Shown piece after piece: positions 48,557-63,484 of a DNA stretch of 64,000 bases. The translations under genes were made by a program, and so were the position numbers. Below the pieces are notes generated by a model. It saw only the letters and a list, made by a program, of their open reading frames with translations. It did no database searches and was not told where the DNA came from. Origin of the DNA: Linnemannia hyalina (Eukaryota > Mortierellomycota > Mortierellomycetes > Mortierellales > Mortierellaceae); the NCBI GenBank assembly GCA_019671135.1, contig JAHRHY010000018.1, positions 930,001-994,000 of the forward strand, written 5' to 3'. Positions within the stretch are counted from its first letter, which is position 1; each line of letters begins with the position of its first letter.

Positions 48557-49562
48557 TAGTGTATTTTCGTTTTTCTATCTTTATTTCTTTTTGTTATCTA
48601 TACCTTCTTTTCATTGTAATTGTATCGTACTATAGTGTCTCCATACCCCGCCCCTTTTCTCAATCTACAAAAAAAATAAAGTATTCATGCATTACGCAAG
48701 CAAAAAAAAATAATAATTACATAGTTTGGCCCGTTGGCCCTTCTTTCGGCCGCGTCTTGAACTTGTGGTTTGTGGTTTGTGCACTTGAGAGTTTGTGAAT
48801 TTTCGTTCCCACAAAGGTACTCCTAAACGTTTGAATTGGCTCAAAGTCTCAAAGTCAAGGTCCTGCTTGTGTGTACTTTTTTGCGGGTAAAGGAGAAATT
48901 CCCTCACACACCACACACCACACACAAACACCGCACACGTAATAAGACACAGAGATTGAGAGTTTTGAGTGTAAGTAAAGGGAGGAGAACGGGTGAGTGA
49001 GTTTGAGCTACAAGATGAGAAGTACAATTTACTGCTGTGAGCACCAGAGTCCGTGTCTGTGAGACGGGTGCGGTGCGGTGCGGTGCGGTGCGAGCCTTTG
49101 TGCCGATCCGGAGAAATTCAAAAATCAAGAAAAGAGGGGTACATGCACAGACATACACATGCACATTCATCTCGCTCAATTTTTCGTGCAGCACCCACAC
49201 TGTAATTTTGCAGGCAAGCATCGCATCATTCACCTTATGAGCAGGTCACTCGAACAGCTGAACAAACAAACCAAAAATAAGGATGCAGTGCCAAAAAGGT
49301 GTAAACACATGTACATTCGTGGTAAATATACATGCCCTTGTTGTTGATTATACAACAAAGTCGTTTTTTTTTTTTTTTTTGTCTACGTCCAAGTCTCTCT
49401 CTTTATCTATCTCAATTTGTCGGCTCTTCCCTCATGCTCATGCGTAGAGCCATCTTTGGCTGCTTACACCATAGCTTGCACGATCCAACGAAATCCCGGA
49501 CCGGTTGGTCCTGGAACCACCCGAGTACTACTTCTACCAAACCCAGATCCGCTGCTCACGCT
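48557..49562. other. Intergenic between the convergent CENP-B-like and KCH1-like genes
   Basis: 3' flanks of two converging genes. It contains a (GGTGC)5 pentanucleotide repeat at 49067-49091 and a run of about 18 T near 49364-49381. No gene is supported. Confidence 0.5.
48675..48680 (+). terminator. Candidate polyadenylation signal of the CENP-B-like gene
   Basis: AATAAA 119 bp after the stop codon, preceded by an A run. Confidence 0.45.
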
Positions 49563-53693
<4,131 letters not shown>

Positions 53694-54951
53694 CGTATGT
53701 TGTTGGTGTGAACGAAAGAAAGGGAGGGACAGTGCGTCACTTTCGGGAAGGTTGAGAGCCGTTGGGACGGAAGGAGGAGATGCACAATGATGATATAGGT
53801 GGTACGAGAGCAAAATTTTTGGCTATGCTGGGGTGAGGAGCAGCATGAAGACAAAGAAAAAGAGATTGAGGTGAATCGGAGAGGGACGGAGGGGACGGTG
53901 ATGGAAAGGAAGGAAATGGAAAGGGACGAGAGTGAGGAAATGGTGAAAAAGAGGTGAAACGAAGAGGGAAGGAAGAGAGAAAGAGAAAGAGAAAGAGAAA
54001 GAGAGAAAGAGAGGAGAAGATCGATTCTCGATTGATCAACGGTATTGACGACGGAAATCAGAAATGAAATCCAACTCCGGTCGTCATCCATTTTGTCGTT
54101 TGATCATCAGTGTGTTATTATCATTTATCAATCTCGGCAACTCTTCTCCTTCTCTACCTTCTCTCACACTCATCCAGTCAGTCCACCTTCACTCTTCTCG
54201 CCCTTGCTACTCTCTCCAGTCTGTTATCATTTAGTCCACTGACACTTTCGATTACAAAAGCAGATGTGCCTGAAAACAAAAACAAACGAAGATGGTATGG
54301 CAATGAGCGAGGATTGGTTCCTTTTTCAACGGACGGATGTTTTTGTCTCTTCGCTGCCCTCAAAAAAACAAATTCATATCTGAATCCTGCCGAACCAGAA
54401 TCGCCGCTGTTTCGGTCTCAGCTCCCCACCTTCACTCACTGCCTTTCTAGTGCCTGAAATAATGAAGTAGCCTTGTCGTTGCTTATGCAAACTTAAAAAG
54501 GCGGAGGCCAGGCGGGGCGGGCGGAGAGAGAGTACTGAAGAGACGTTTCCATTAAGAGAAAGAGAGTGAGGGGAATAGCTGAAGACTCTGCGGACAGACA
54601 AGTCCAGATCTATCAGCTGGTCATCATCAACATCATCGTCAAAAGAAAGTGTATCATGATGTCCGATCGATCCCTCACATCCTCTTTGTCATCCTTTTAT
54701 CGTTCTTCCATGGCCTTTCCTGTGATCACACAATGGTTCTCATGACTCCTGAACTAACACACTGCACTGCTCTTACATTCTTCCTTTCCAGACGGCTGCT
54801 GTCCCAACTATGGGGTATAGCGCCAATGGTCTGCCAACTCGTCAATGCTCACGGAATAAAGACGCGGCTACAGATCAAAATCTCTCCTGTAATGGTTGCT
54901 GAATAAAAATGCAATATATTGTTGAAAGCTGAGTTGTTCCAGAAATGGAAT
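53694..54951. other. Intergenic between the mS41 gene and the KCH1-like gene
   Basis: The KCH1 side (53800-54020) is G/A-rich on the plus strand, i.e. a C/T-rich leader on the coding strand, with a GAGAAA repeat near 53970-54015. The remainder shows no supported gene. Confidence 0.5.
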
Positions 54952-55656
54952 CTACTTGGACTTCTTCTTAACGGGCTTGGTAGGAATAACATATGGCTCG
55001 ACTCCCTGGCTATTAGTTTCAAAAAGAACGGTACCATGTTAGCCACCGTAATTGCCAAAGGTGCAGTTCAGACATCAATGGCAGTGCCAAAAGGCCTAAT
55101 GCCGTCAGAAAAAAGACTAGCAAAGAGGTAATTACCGGTACTTTTCCGTCCAGTTCAAGATCCAGCGTCTCTGCTTGACGGACAAGGACATGTCTGCCTT
55201 CATCTCTGCGGGTGTTGCTGTGAAGAGGTGCTCCCAGGACTTGAACTTGTCTGCGAGCGAGGCTGAGTTGCGACCAATCTTTGTGAGGAATGCTGATGGG
55301 TCCTGGATATCACCTAGATATTTCCGAGTAGCATTGAAGTACGTATGGTGTCAGATCCTTGGCTGTTTTAGAGCGATTGAGCTTGTCCAAGGTTGATTAT
55401 TGTATGTCCTGAGTGTGTTTCCTAAGGTTCGCAGCATTGACGCCAGAGAGGCAATGTGTGTCAGGTATTTCGGATATAGTGCTGCTGTGTGGTCGTTCCT
55501 GTTCCGAAAAGCCGAAAAGCAGATCTCGTCCTGATCCTGCTGTGACTAGATTCTGTCAGTACCTCGTGGTGCAGGAACAGCCTTCTTGGCAGCTCCATGG
55601 ATGCCACGGACACCAATGGGGGCCTTTGCGAGGCAACGTGCAATGGTCGAGTTCAT
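54952..55656 (-). CDS. FYV4: Mitochondrial small-subunit ribosomal protein mS41 (Fyv4, IGR motif)
   Basis: Three exons on the minus strand: 55656-55563, 55313-55136 and 55009-54952; only 109 residues. Exon 1 is an Arg/Lys/Ala-rich mitochondrial leader (MNSTIARCLAKAPIGVRGIH). Exon 2 has the IGR motif block: DPSAFLTKIGRNSASLADKF, then LSVKQRRWILNWTEKYR. Exon 3 gives QGVEPYVIPTKPVKKKSK and the stop. This order and length match mS41 of the mitoribosome. Phases agree at both junctions (1 and 2). A nearer acceptor for exon 3 would give an immediate stop after RPFGTAIDV and lose the conserved tail. It is divergent from the TPR gene with 275 bp between starts. Confidence 0.88.
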
Positions 55657-55931
55657 CCTGTTAGTGTAGTGTGTGATGTAGAATAGTTTGAAGCGGCACT
55701 TCCGTGATTCAGTGTGGTAGTTCACCAAGGCAGGACCTCGCCCATGTTTGTGGCTTTTTGAAGGTTGTCAAGTTCGTTGTAGTAGTCACGTGCGACATTC
55801 TCCTCCTCGCCCTGTGCCCTTTTTTTTTTTTCTTCTCTTTCTCCAAAATACCTAAACACGACCTAGCTCTTCTTCTGAATTCATTCTTCACACATCAACA
55901 CAACCCACAGCACACAGCACATAGCATAACA
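55657..55931. promoter_or_regulatory. Divergent promoter between mS41 and the TPR gene
   Basis: A gap of 275 bp shared by two 5' ends, with a T run near 55821-55831. No specific site is identified. Confidence 0.45.
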
Positions 55932-58320
55932 ATGAAGAAGTTTGGAAAAGGCTCGGCAAGCAAGGACAAGAAGAAGGCCCCTAAGGAGGCTCCTGTCCCT
56001 CAGACTTGGGAGGAGTACATGGAAGGTAATTCAACTTTTGCAATTCTTTGCTTCCTTCCTTTGCGAAAAAATATTTCAGAGGCTGGACTTTCTCAGCCCT
56101 GAAAGAAGAGGGTACCAAGTCCTTGATAAGAACGACAATTGGTGGCGTTCACCATGAATGTGTGTCCACAAGTGAATGGTGATCACTCTTTCGAATTGGT
56201 GATCCGAACAAGTTTGCATGGCAGAAAGAACAGAGGGAGAAACAAGAGAACACAAGAACTTAACTGCAGCAACTGCGTCACACGGATGTCATTGACATGC
56301 TATCTTTGGCGGGAACACAACTTGCTCATGCCAAACCATTATATCGCCAGCAGACGCATATTACATCACCACTACCAGCTACTAACCATCGTGATTCTCT
56401 TTCTTTAACCGACCTCTGTTTGTACTTGACAATAGAGGGCGTTCTTCTGGAGGAGAAAGGTAGGGCAAAATGCATCATTACACCTCCCTCTTTTTGATTT
56501 GATTATGCAAACCACCTTGCTCCCGCCTCCTCGTTAGTTCTTTGGTCACACGACTCACTTACTCCCTTTTGTTTATAACATCTTAGGTGAGCGTTATGCC
56601 ACTGGCGACAAGGCCCGGAGATTCTACGAAAAAGCTGGAGACATGTACAACAAGGCTTGTCAACTCAACCCCGAAGACTCTGATTGCCTTTACAACTTGT
56701 AAGTGGGACGTTCATTTCTGCACTGCTGGAATCACAACAGGATCGATGCATTCAATTGGCATGTTGTACTAAACAAGGACACTTTCTGCTCTTAATGACT
56801 TCTATAGCGGACGTGTTCTGTACATCTTGGTCGACTTTTCTCACGACCCTTGCCAAAAGTTGGCCTTGCTCAACGCTTCGATTGAGCGTTTCAGGAATGC
56901 TTTGATCTATGATTCCGAGAACCCTGACACTCTTTTCAACCTCGGCCAGGCTTTGCAGACACACGCCGACGTGATTCAGGACCACGACGAGGACGACGAG
57001 GATGATGAGCACGACCACAGCCACGGAGACCATGACCACGATCACGGCAACCCCGAGGAGCGCGCAGCTGAGGAACTTCAGGAAGCCATTTCCTTGTTCG
57101 AGACTTGCTACTCGATCCAGCAGCACGAACTCTACACCGCCGTTCAGGAGTCTCGTGAGGCCAACGCAGAAGAGGAGAAGAAATCCGGGGAGTTGGTTGA
57201 GCAGGAGTTGCAAGAGTTGTCGAGCTCGGCTGGCGTTTTGATCGATACCTTGATTTCTGCTTCCCAGGCATTGACCTCCTTAGCCTTCTTGGTCGACACC
57301 AGGGAGCTTTCGCAGGAGCACTACAAGGATGCTGCTAAAAAGCTGGACATTGCCCTTGGTATTGCCAACGACAGGGCTCTTTGGCCCGCACCCGAGAATG
57401 AAAGTGCCTCGAACGGCAAGGGCAAGGGACAACAGGATGATGATGCCGAGCCCCTCGAATCCGACGAGATCTTGCCCGCATCGAAGCCTGTTTCGACCTT
57501 CCGCGAGGCTGAATCCCAGAGCGATATTGTGAGCCAGAAGGAAAAGATTTGCGAGATTCACCTCCAGTACTCGAACCTCTTGTCATCCCAGACCGACCGC
57601 AACTTCCAGGACACCGGCAAGATCTCGGAGGAACTCTACGAGCAGTCGCTGAAGCACTTGAACGTCGTCTTGCGCCACCACCCCCGCCAGGTCGAGGCCC
57701 TTTGCGACAAAGGTGATCTTTTGGGTTCCTGGGCTCAGGGCTTGGCCACTTTTGAGCAGGGATCGATATCGTTGGGTGGCATCGAGCATTGGGATTCCAA
57801 GTCTGAGTTGAGCCTTGGAACGAGCGATGTGGTCGCTGGAGCTGCTGATGCCAACGACGGCAAGACCGATCGTGCTTCAAGGATCTGGCAGCTGTTTGCC
57901 TCGGCCACTCGCGCTTTCCTGACTGCTTTGGAAGTGGAGCCCCAGAACACATCGATTCTCGAGAAGTTGGGCGATATTCATTGGTCTCGGTCGTTGTTGA
58001 GTTCCCCTGTGGCGCTGAAGAACCGGCCCATGTTGTTGAACAATGCCAGCGTGTACTATCGTTTCGCCTGGGAGTCCTGCAAGGATGGAGCAGCCGAGAA
58101 CGTGGATGAGGAGCAGCGGTTGGAGATTCTGCTGAGCTGGGCTCAGGTTCTGCGGGCGATTCCTGGCAAGGAGGAGGAGGTTCTTAGGGTGTTGAAGCAG
58201 TGGAAGCGTCTTGGAGGATCGAAGGAGATGCTTGCCGAGATGCTTGAGGGCAATTCGGGTGATATTCTCCAGGAGGACTTTGTCGATTTTGCACTTAAGC
58301 AGTTCACCAAGGGACTCTAG
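55932..58320 (+). CDS. TPR-repeat protein of unknown function with His/Asp-rich insert
   Basis: Four exons: 55932-56025, 56436-56459 (a 24-nt microexon), 56587-56698 and 56808-58320; 580 residues. The N-terminus is short and Lys-rich. TPR-like helices begin at RYATGDKARRFYEKAGDMYN and SDCLYNFGRVLYI, and recur as ENPDTLFNLGQALQTH, with further helical repeats to the end (LFASATRAFLTALEVEPQNT, LEKLGDIHW). A stretch near residues 134-157 is almost all Asp, Glu and His (DHDEDDEDDEHDHSHGDHDH) and might bind metal. The microexon adds EGVLLEEK before GERYATGD, which improves the TPR-family look, but skipping it would also stay in frame. I do not recognise a named family. A role as a scaffold is inferred from the TPRs. 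Confidence 0.82.
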
Positions 58321-58650
58321 AACACATACGCCGGAAGGGATCGTCCATGTGCCACAGTCCACCATAATAAACAATTTTTTGAACAAAAAAGCCTGGATGG
58401 GACATGGTCAAAGTGTGACACAGAAAAGGGGAACTCAGGGAAGACCACGTCACATTTGTCGTATTTCTGGGCTGAAGGGGGGCCACACAAAGTTCATCAT
58501 CTCACTAGAGTTTCTTTTGGTTGGCATCCCTCTCTTCTCCTTTCCTTCCACCTCACTTCCACCTCGACGCGAATCAACGCCAGACTCAAGGACCCGACAC
58601 CAAGGCGCAAACAACTCCCCTACCACAACCTCGACACCCCTCTTACAACA
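58321..58650. other. Intergenic between the TPR gene and ERV25
   Basis: 3' flank of the TPR gene and C/T/A-rich leader of the ERV25 gene. Nothing else seen. Confidence 0.5.
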
Positions 58651-59750
58651 ATGACACGGAAGCAGTTTGCTGCCAAGTTGGCCTTCGCGGCTGTCGCCAT
58701 GCTCGCCCTCTCCTGGGTCCACACCGCCCAGGCGATCAAGTTCACCATCGCCGGTCATGAGGCAGGCGATGCCCAACCCTTCTGCATCTCGCATCACGTT
58801 GAAGCCGACACCCAAGTGGTTGTCAAGGTCAAGGTCGGAAACGGCCCTCATCAGAAAGTCTCCGTTGAGGTATGTTTTTATGTCCAGATCTCTTTTTTTT
58901 TTTGAGTGCCTTTCTTCGTTTCACACATGTTATCCAATCATTGCTCACAATACTAAGAGATCCTTTTCTCTGCTGCTTTGTGTTGGATTGTTATTGTGGG
59001 GCTATGGTTGATAGGTCACGGATGATTCGATTCATCTGGGCCAGTTGTGGAAGAAGGATAACTTGTCGGAAGAGTTGCAGCGCGGTGCTTTCTTGAACAA
59101 GGTGGCAGGCAACGTCGTCGCTTGTTTCACTAACATCTTGGCTTCCGGTAAGGACCATTGATCCCACTTCTTTGCCAGTACACGACAATTGAAGACGAGG
59201 ACATCTAAATCACTCTCATGCCTTCAATGTCACCAAGCGTGTTGACTAACAGTATTGCCGTTCATCCTTCCTCTTGTGTTCGTCAATGAATAGGTTACAA
59301 GGCAGATCCAAAGTACACGCGCGTGGTGGATGTGGATTTCGAAATTGGATCAGAGACGATCGACTATTTGAAGCTGGCGGAGAAGGAGAAGTTGAAGCCC
59401 ATGGAGCTCGAGTTGAGGAAGCTCGAGGATCTTGTAAAGGATGTCATTGAGGACATGGAGCACCTCCAACGTCGCGAGGAGAAGATGCGTAACACCAATG
59501 GTAATGATGGATCACTATTAGCCCTTGTTGGATACTTGGATACATATGTTATCAGGATATTGCCTTAGAAAACGTTTTGTGTACTGACGCAATACTCTTG
59601 TTTTCGTCGCTCTTGTATGTGTTTTTAGAATCAACAAATTCTCGTGTGCAGTGGTTCTCGGCGATGACTATGTTTGTCCTGATCTCATTAGGAGCATGGC
59701 AGATTGTCTACCTCAAGCAGTTCTTCCGCAAGAAGAGACTTATCGACTAA
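58651..59750 (+). CDS. ERV25: p24-family COPII cargo receptor, delta type (Erv25/TMED10)
   Basis: Four exons: 58651-58869, 59015-59147, 59294-59500 and 59629-59750; 226 residues, typical of p24 proteins. These form heteromeric cargo receptors cycling between ER and Golgi. Seen in order: a signal peptide (about 1-28, LAFAAVAMLALSWVHTAQA), a GOLD domain with QPFCISHHVEADTQVVVKVK and VACFTNILASGYK (the disulfide cysteines), a coiled region (KLEDLVKDVIEDMEHLQRRE), a transmembrane segment (WFSAMTMFVLISLGAWQIVY) and the cytosolic tail LKQFFRKKRLID with FF and basic COPI/COPII signals. The delta assignment follows from the tail and the AIKFTIAG start of the mature protein. Confidence 0.93.
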
Positions 59751-60257
59751 ATCATTGCTTCTGGGTCTTCAGGAGAAACGATAACCAGGTGGATAAAGTA
59801 CAGCCAGAAGCATGTTTTGGCAGGTACAATGAATATATGGATAGAACAAGTAATCATGGCGTATGTAGCAGTAAACCCATTAATTGAAGCCATCATCCAG
59901 CGTATTGACTTGTTCTTTCGCCATGCCATTTTCCCAGTATCTCATCTCGTTGTACTTTTTTCTTTGCAAGAAGTGTTTATTGTAGTTCTTAAACATTGAC
60001 GAGTGTAATTAAAAGATCTCTGTCGTGTGATCGTAGATGTACCTAAACAACGCGTCACTCTCGTGTCGAGCTCGGCCGAACAAAAACGAAGTACGTGTTA
60101 GTCAACTAACTCCTCATCAAGTTTGTCCTTGGTGCCGAAACACCTCAATATTCAAATGGAAAAAAAAAGTGAGCAAGATATATTGCACGGTCGAAATTCA
60201 CAAGACACACACGATCAAGGACTAACGAAACCGCACAACCACCAACGGCAAAGCACC

Positions 60258-60504
60258 TACTACAGCCGGTTCGCCACCTCTTCAAGTTAAACGATCCGAA
60301 TCAAAGTAGCGGCATGCCTGCGCCGATGGTGTTTTTGTTTGCTTCAAATGTTGAAGTGGAGTCCCGAACACATCTGCCGACTGAAATACACATGCCACAC
60401 AGGAGCATGGTCTAACAACACGGAGACCACGAGCAGCTTGACACCCCTACAGCCCTGGTTCGCCACCTTGCGGTTAAGCGAACGGGATCAAAGTAAGGCA
60501 TGGC
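60258..60504. repeat. Diverged direct duplication of about 60 bp
   Basis: Both copies share CTACAGCC, then GGTTCGCCACCT, a GTTAA core, and GATC/GAATCAAAGTA followed by GGCATG. Copy 1 is at about 60258-60320 and copy 2 at about 60440-60504. Similarity is visible by eye but imperfect, so they are old copies. Confidence 0.5.
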
Positions 60505-60763
60505 ATTTGTGCTGCGGGTGTTATGTTGGGATGTGGGTAGGAGGAGTGGGGAGTGGTGTCTTGTACCGTTGTTTGTTGTAGTCCTTGCTGGGTGCTCGGC
60601 GGATGGGCGTTTGATGGATTGTTGAGAGAGTTGAGCTGAAGGTTGATTAAGAGTTAAATCCTGCGGGGGAGGGGGGTCAAAAAGACGTCACCGAAAAAAT
60701 TCAGGTTAGTTCGCGTTCATCTCGGCGCGTCCTACTTGTTCCTGGCATTCCTTTTGTTTCACA

Positions 60764-60769
60764 ACGCGT
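60764..60769. promoter_or_regulatory. ACGCGT box upstream of the PD-(D/E)XK-like gene
   Basis: Same hexamer as upstream of MCM5 and RNR2, 228 bp before the chosen start. It could be chance. Confidence 0.35.
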
Positions 60770-60996
60770 TTCATTCATCCCTGCTCAGCACATCAGAACC
60801 GACCCAAGGAGCATAAGAGGCGCGCAAGACCAGCTAGATAGATACCTTTGTAACACTCTTCGAAAATGTGAGTAATTGTCGCCTTAATCATCTTTATCTT
60901 TTTCTGACGAGCTGTAAATCCTGGCCTTGCGAGCAACTTCTCACTTCTCCCTCTCCCCCCCCCCCCCCCATTTTTTTTTGTTTCGCAAAGTAGACA

Positions 60997-63079
60997 ATGG
61001 AAGGAGACAATAAAGAACCCGCCTCACCCGTCCTCCCAGACCACCTCACATGGGTCCATGAACACCGCCCCACAGAGCACGTAACCCTCGCAACCTTCGC
61101 CAGAAAATTCTCCCTTTTTGACCAATCCACCACCGAACGCCGCTACGAGAGACTGATCAAATCCTCATCTATCCCCCTGATGAGGCGAGAGCGGCTGCTG
61201 GCGGCGTTTGTGTTGTTCAAGAAGAATTCGAGTCTGTTGTTCTGGGAGAGTCGAAGGAGGATTGTGACGATTGAGAAGGCGGCAACGTTGTCGATGGAGG
61301 CAGGGTATTTACGGTCGAAGAGGGCTTACAAGACTATGTTGGCGGGTGATGAGGTGGAGGGTCGGGATGAAGCAATTGGGAATAACAGCAGTAGTAGCGT
61401 CGAGGTCAAGGAGAAGAGATGTGCGCAAGGTCAGGATATTGATGGTAAGGAGATAACTTTATTTTGATCAATTGTACGCGAGATATGAAACTAATTACCG
61501 CTTGCCTGTGTTTTTTAGTAGTTCCGCTATCAGATATTGTTAGTTTTCCGAGCGATGAGAGTGACTCTGACTTTCAGGCGAATGAGGAGAGTGATGAGAC
61601 AGGATCCATTGTCAGCTTATCGCCAACTCTGGAGGACCGAACCACACCACCGCCTCCTTCGCAACCATGGACCGGTCATCATCACACCAGTCTGCTTGGA
61701 AGTGTCGACAATATACCCAGCAACCAATGGACGGTCTGGCTTATACTCGAGCACGATGTGACGCCTTCTTTGATGCAGTACCGGGAGAATTTGCTGAGTC
61801 GTGAGCCCAATGGCCCTGTCGAGCGCCTGTAAGTCCCCTGCTTGTTCTTGGCCGGGCTTTTTGTTATGATGTGACATTTGGGCTAACATTTCTCATTTTT
61901 CAATCTGGGACAGGGCTACAACACACATTTACCTATTCGATCAGGACGATCAAAGTTCCACATTATTCTACGCGATCGATAATATCGAACTCTGGACTGC
62001 CTTGAGCCATGGTACCACCACTACGCCGTCGTCGTCACGACGGAGCCCTGCCTCAGTGGACAACGTGGCTGCGGACATAATCGAGATCTCCGGGACAATG
62101 CCGCAGCTCTCACATGCCGATGCCCCGGACTACATTCTGGATAGCAAGATGGATCCTCAACTCAAACGACTCTTGTTGAGGTTGGTCGAAACCTCGCATC
62201 TCTGGACGGGATCTGTGGATGGGGAGTTTGGGGGATTTGAAAAGACGCTTTCGCCGTTTATAAAGATCTACTTGTCAGGAATCAAAGGAACTGCAACTAT
62301 AACGTAAGTTCTTGATTCTACAGTCTTCATGATCACAAGCAGATGCCAAGATCCAAATGTATGTGTACTAAGTGAGGAGCGGTTTGGTTTTGCAAAAATT
62401 CTTATCACCTTGCAGCGACAAAAGCTTTCCACCTTCCAGCGCCCGGAAGAAAAAAGATGATGCCAGCCTGAGAGGACGTCGGCCGGACCTTTTTCTCCAA
62501 TGCGACACCAAAAATGGGCAGGTCTTTCCATTAATCATCGAGGTCAAGCAGGCGGCTCAAACCGGGGACGGTCGTGGGGATCTTGAGAAATTGGCGTTCC
62601 TGTTGAGGGATTCGTTGGATGACCTTGAGCGGAAGGGGATTGATGTGAACGGCGTGATGGTGTATGGTATCCTTGCAGCTGGTAAGTACACATGTTGTAC
62701 CATTTGTGATGCTTGGTGGGTTAATGGCAGCTAATTAGAGGTGACTTTTACTTACAGCTCTTCATTTGCAAAACACATAGGTTCTCGATGCGATGTGTAC
62801 ACATTATCGCTTCCAGCAAGAACAGTGTACAAGATGGAGAAGGTATCCGTATTCTACACTCCACGATCCCGATACGATATGATGAGCCTCTTGACCGCGA
62901 TCAAAGCCATGAACATGTTGAGACAAGGCATTCAAACGACTCTGGAAGCCTGCTCACGCAAAACTCTGGACGCACCTCAGAACTGGACGTGTCCATCACT
63001 CGGGACGCCTCAAAAGATACCGCCAGCGGTAGTGTCGGCCGTTGTAGAACGCGGACGAAGACGTTGGACCCTTCTTTAG
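60997..63079 (+). CDS. Unrecognised protein with a PD-(D/E)XK-like motif
   Basis: Five exons: 60997-61444, 61519-61828, 61914-62303, 62416-62681 and 62781-63079; 570 residues, with consistent phases at all junctions. I do not recognise a named family. The N-terminal 150 residues are basic and helical (VTLATFARKFSLFDQSTTER). An acidic Ser-rich stretch follows (SFPSDESDSDFQANEESDET), then a folded region. In exon 4, RGRRPDLFLQCDTKNGQVFP leads into LIIEVKQA: this PD...(about 20 residues)...E-x-K pattern is the signature of restriction-like PD-(D/E)XK nuclease folds (Asp near 406; Glu and Lys near 428-430). No signal peptide is seen. Nuclease activity is inference from the motif; a degenerate, non-catalytic fold is possible. 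Confidence 0.72.
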
Positions 63080-63250
63080 AGGCTGGATCATAAGGTTGAT
63101 AGGACTTGATCCGTTTTAAAGCTCCATCAGCTTTTTTTTTGTGCTTTTTTGTCCTTTACCTTGTCCAATATGTCCATCAGATCAGCTATTTCCTTGCCCT
63201 TCCTTTTTCACTTGTACATTACTTTGCTCACCCTTTACTCGCTTCAAAAC

Positions 63251-63256
63251 AATAAA
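63251..63256 (+). terminator. Candidate polyadenylation signal of the PD-(D/E)XK-like gene
   Basis: AATAAA 172 bp after the stop codon. Confidence 0.45.
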
Positions 63257-63454
63257 GTTTCAACGTTTTGACCGAATAAGCTTTTCTGTCCTAATTCTAA
63301 AGCCTTAAAAAAATACACCCTTGCAGGACTGAACCCTCCTTTGAAGAGCTACAAGAGCCAGCTCTCGCGTCTTTTTTCCTTTCTTTTTTTTCATATAGGG
63401 CTCCTGAATCATCTCCGAAATGGCCTTTCTTTTTTCTCTTTTTTCTCTTTTGCT

Positions 63455-63484
63455 CTTCTTAGCGTACTTTAGCGCGCTAAGAAG
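63455..63484. repeat. Inverted repeat, 10-bp perfect stem
   Basis: CTTCTTAGCG (63455-63464) and its exact reverse complement CGCTAAGAAG (63475-63484) are separated by 10 bp; the loop repeats TTAGCG. It could be a hairpin or one end of a degraded element. Confidence 0.6.

Larger units (their letters stand above)
59751..60996. other. Intergenic between ERV25 and the PD-(D/E)XK-like gene
   Basis: No supported gene. It holds two diverged copies of a roughly 60-bp sequence (near 60258-60320 and 60440-60504), an ACGCGT box, a possible 5'-UTR intron for the next gene (GTGAGT at 60868 to AAAG at 60990), and a run of about 14 C directly before that acceptor. Confidence 0.5.

Noticed and set aside
55082..55130. 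Nearer acceptor for the last mS41 exon
   Set aside because: It gives a short RPFGTAIDV and a stop, losing the conserved QGVEPY...KKKSK tail obtained from the acceptor at 55010.
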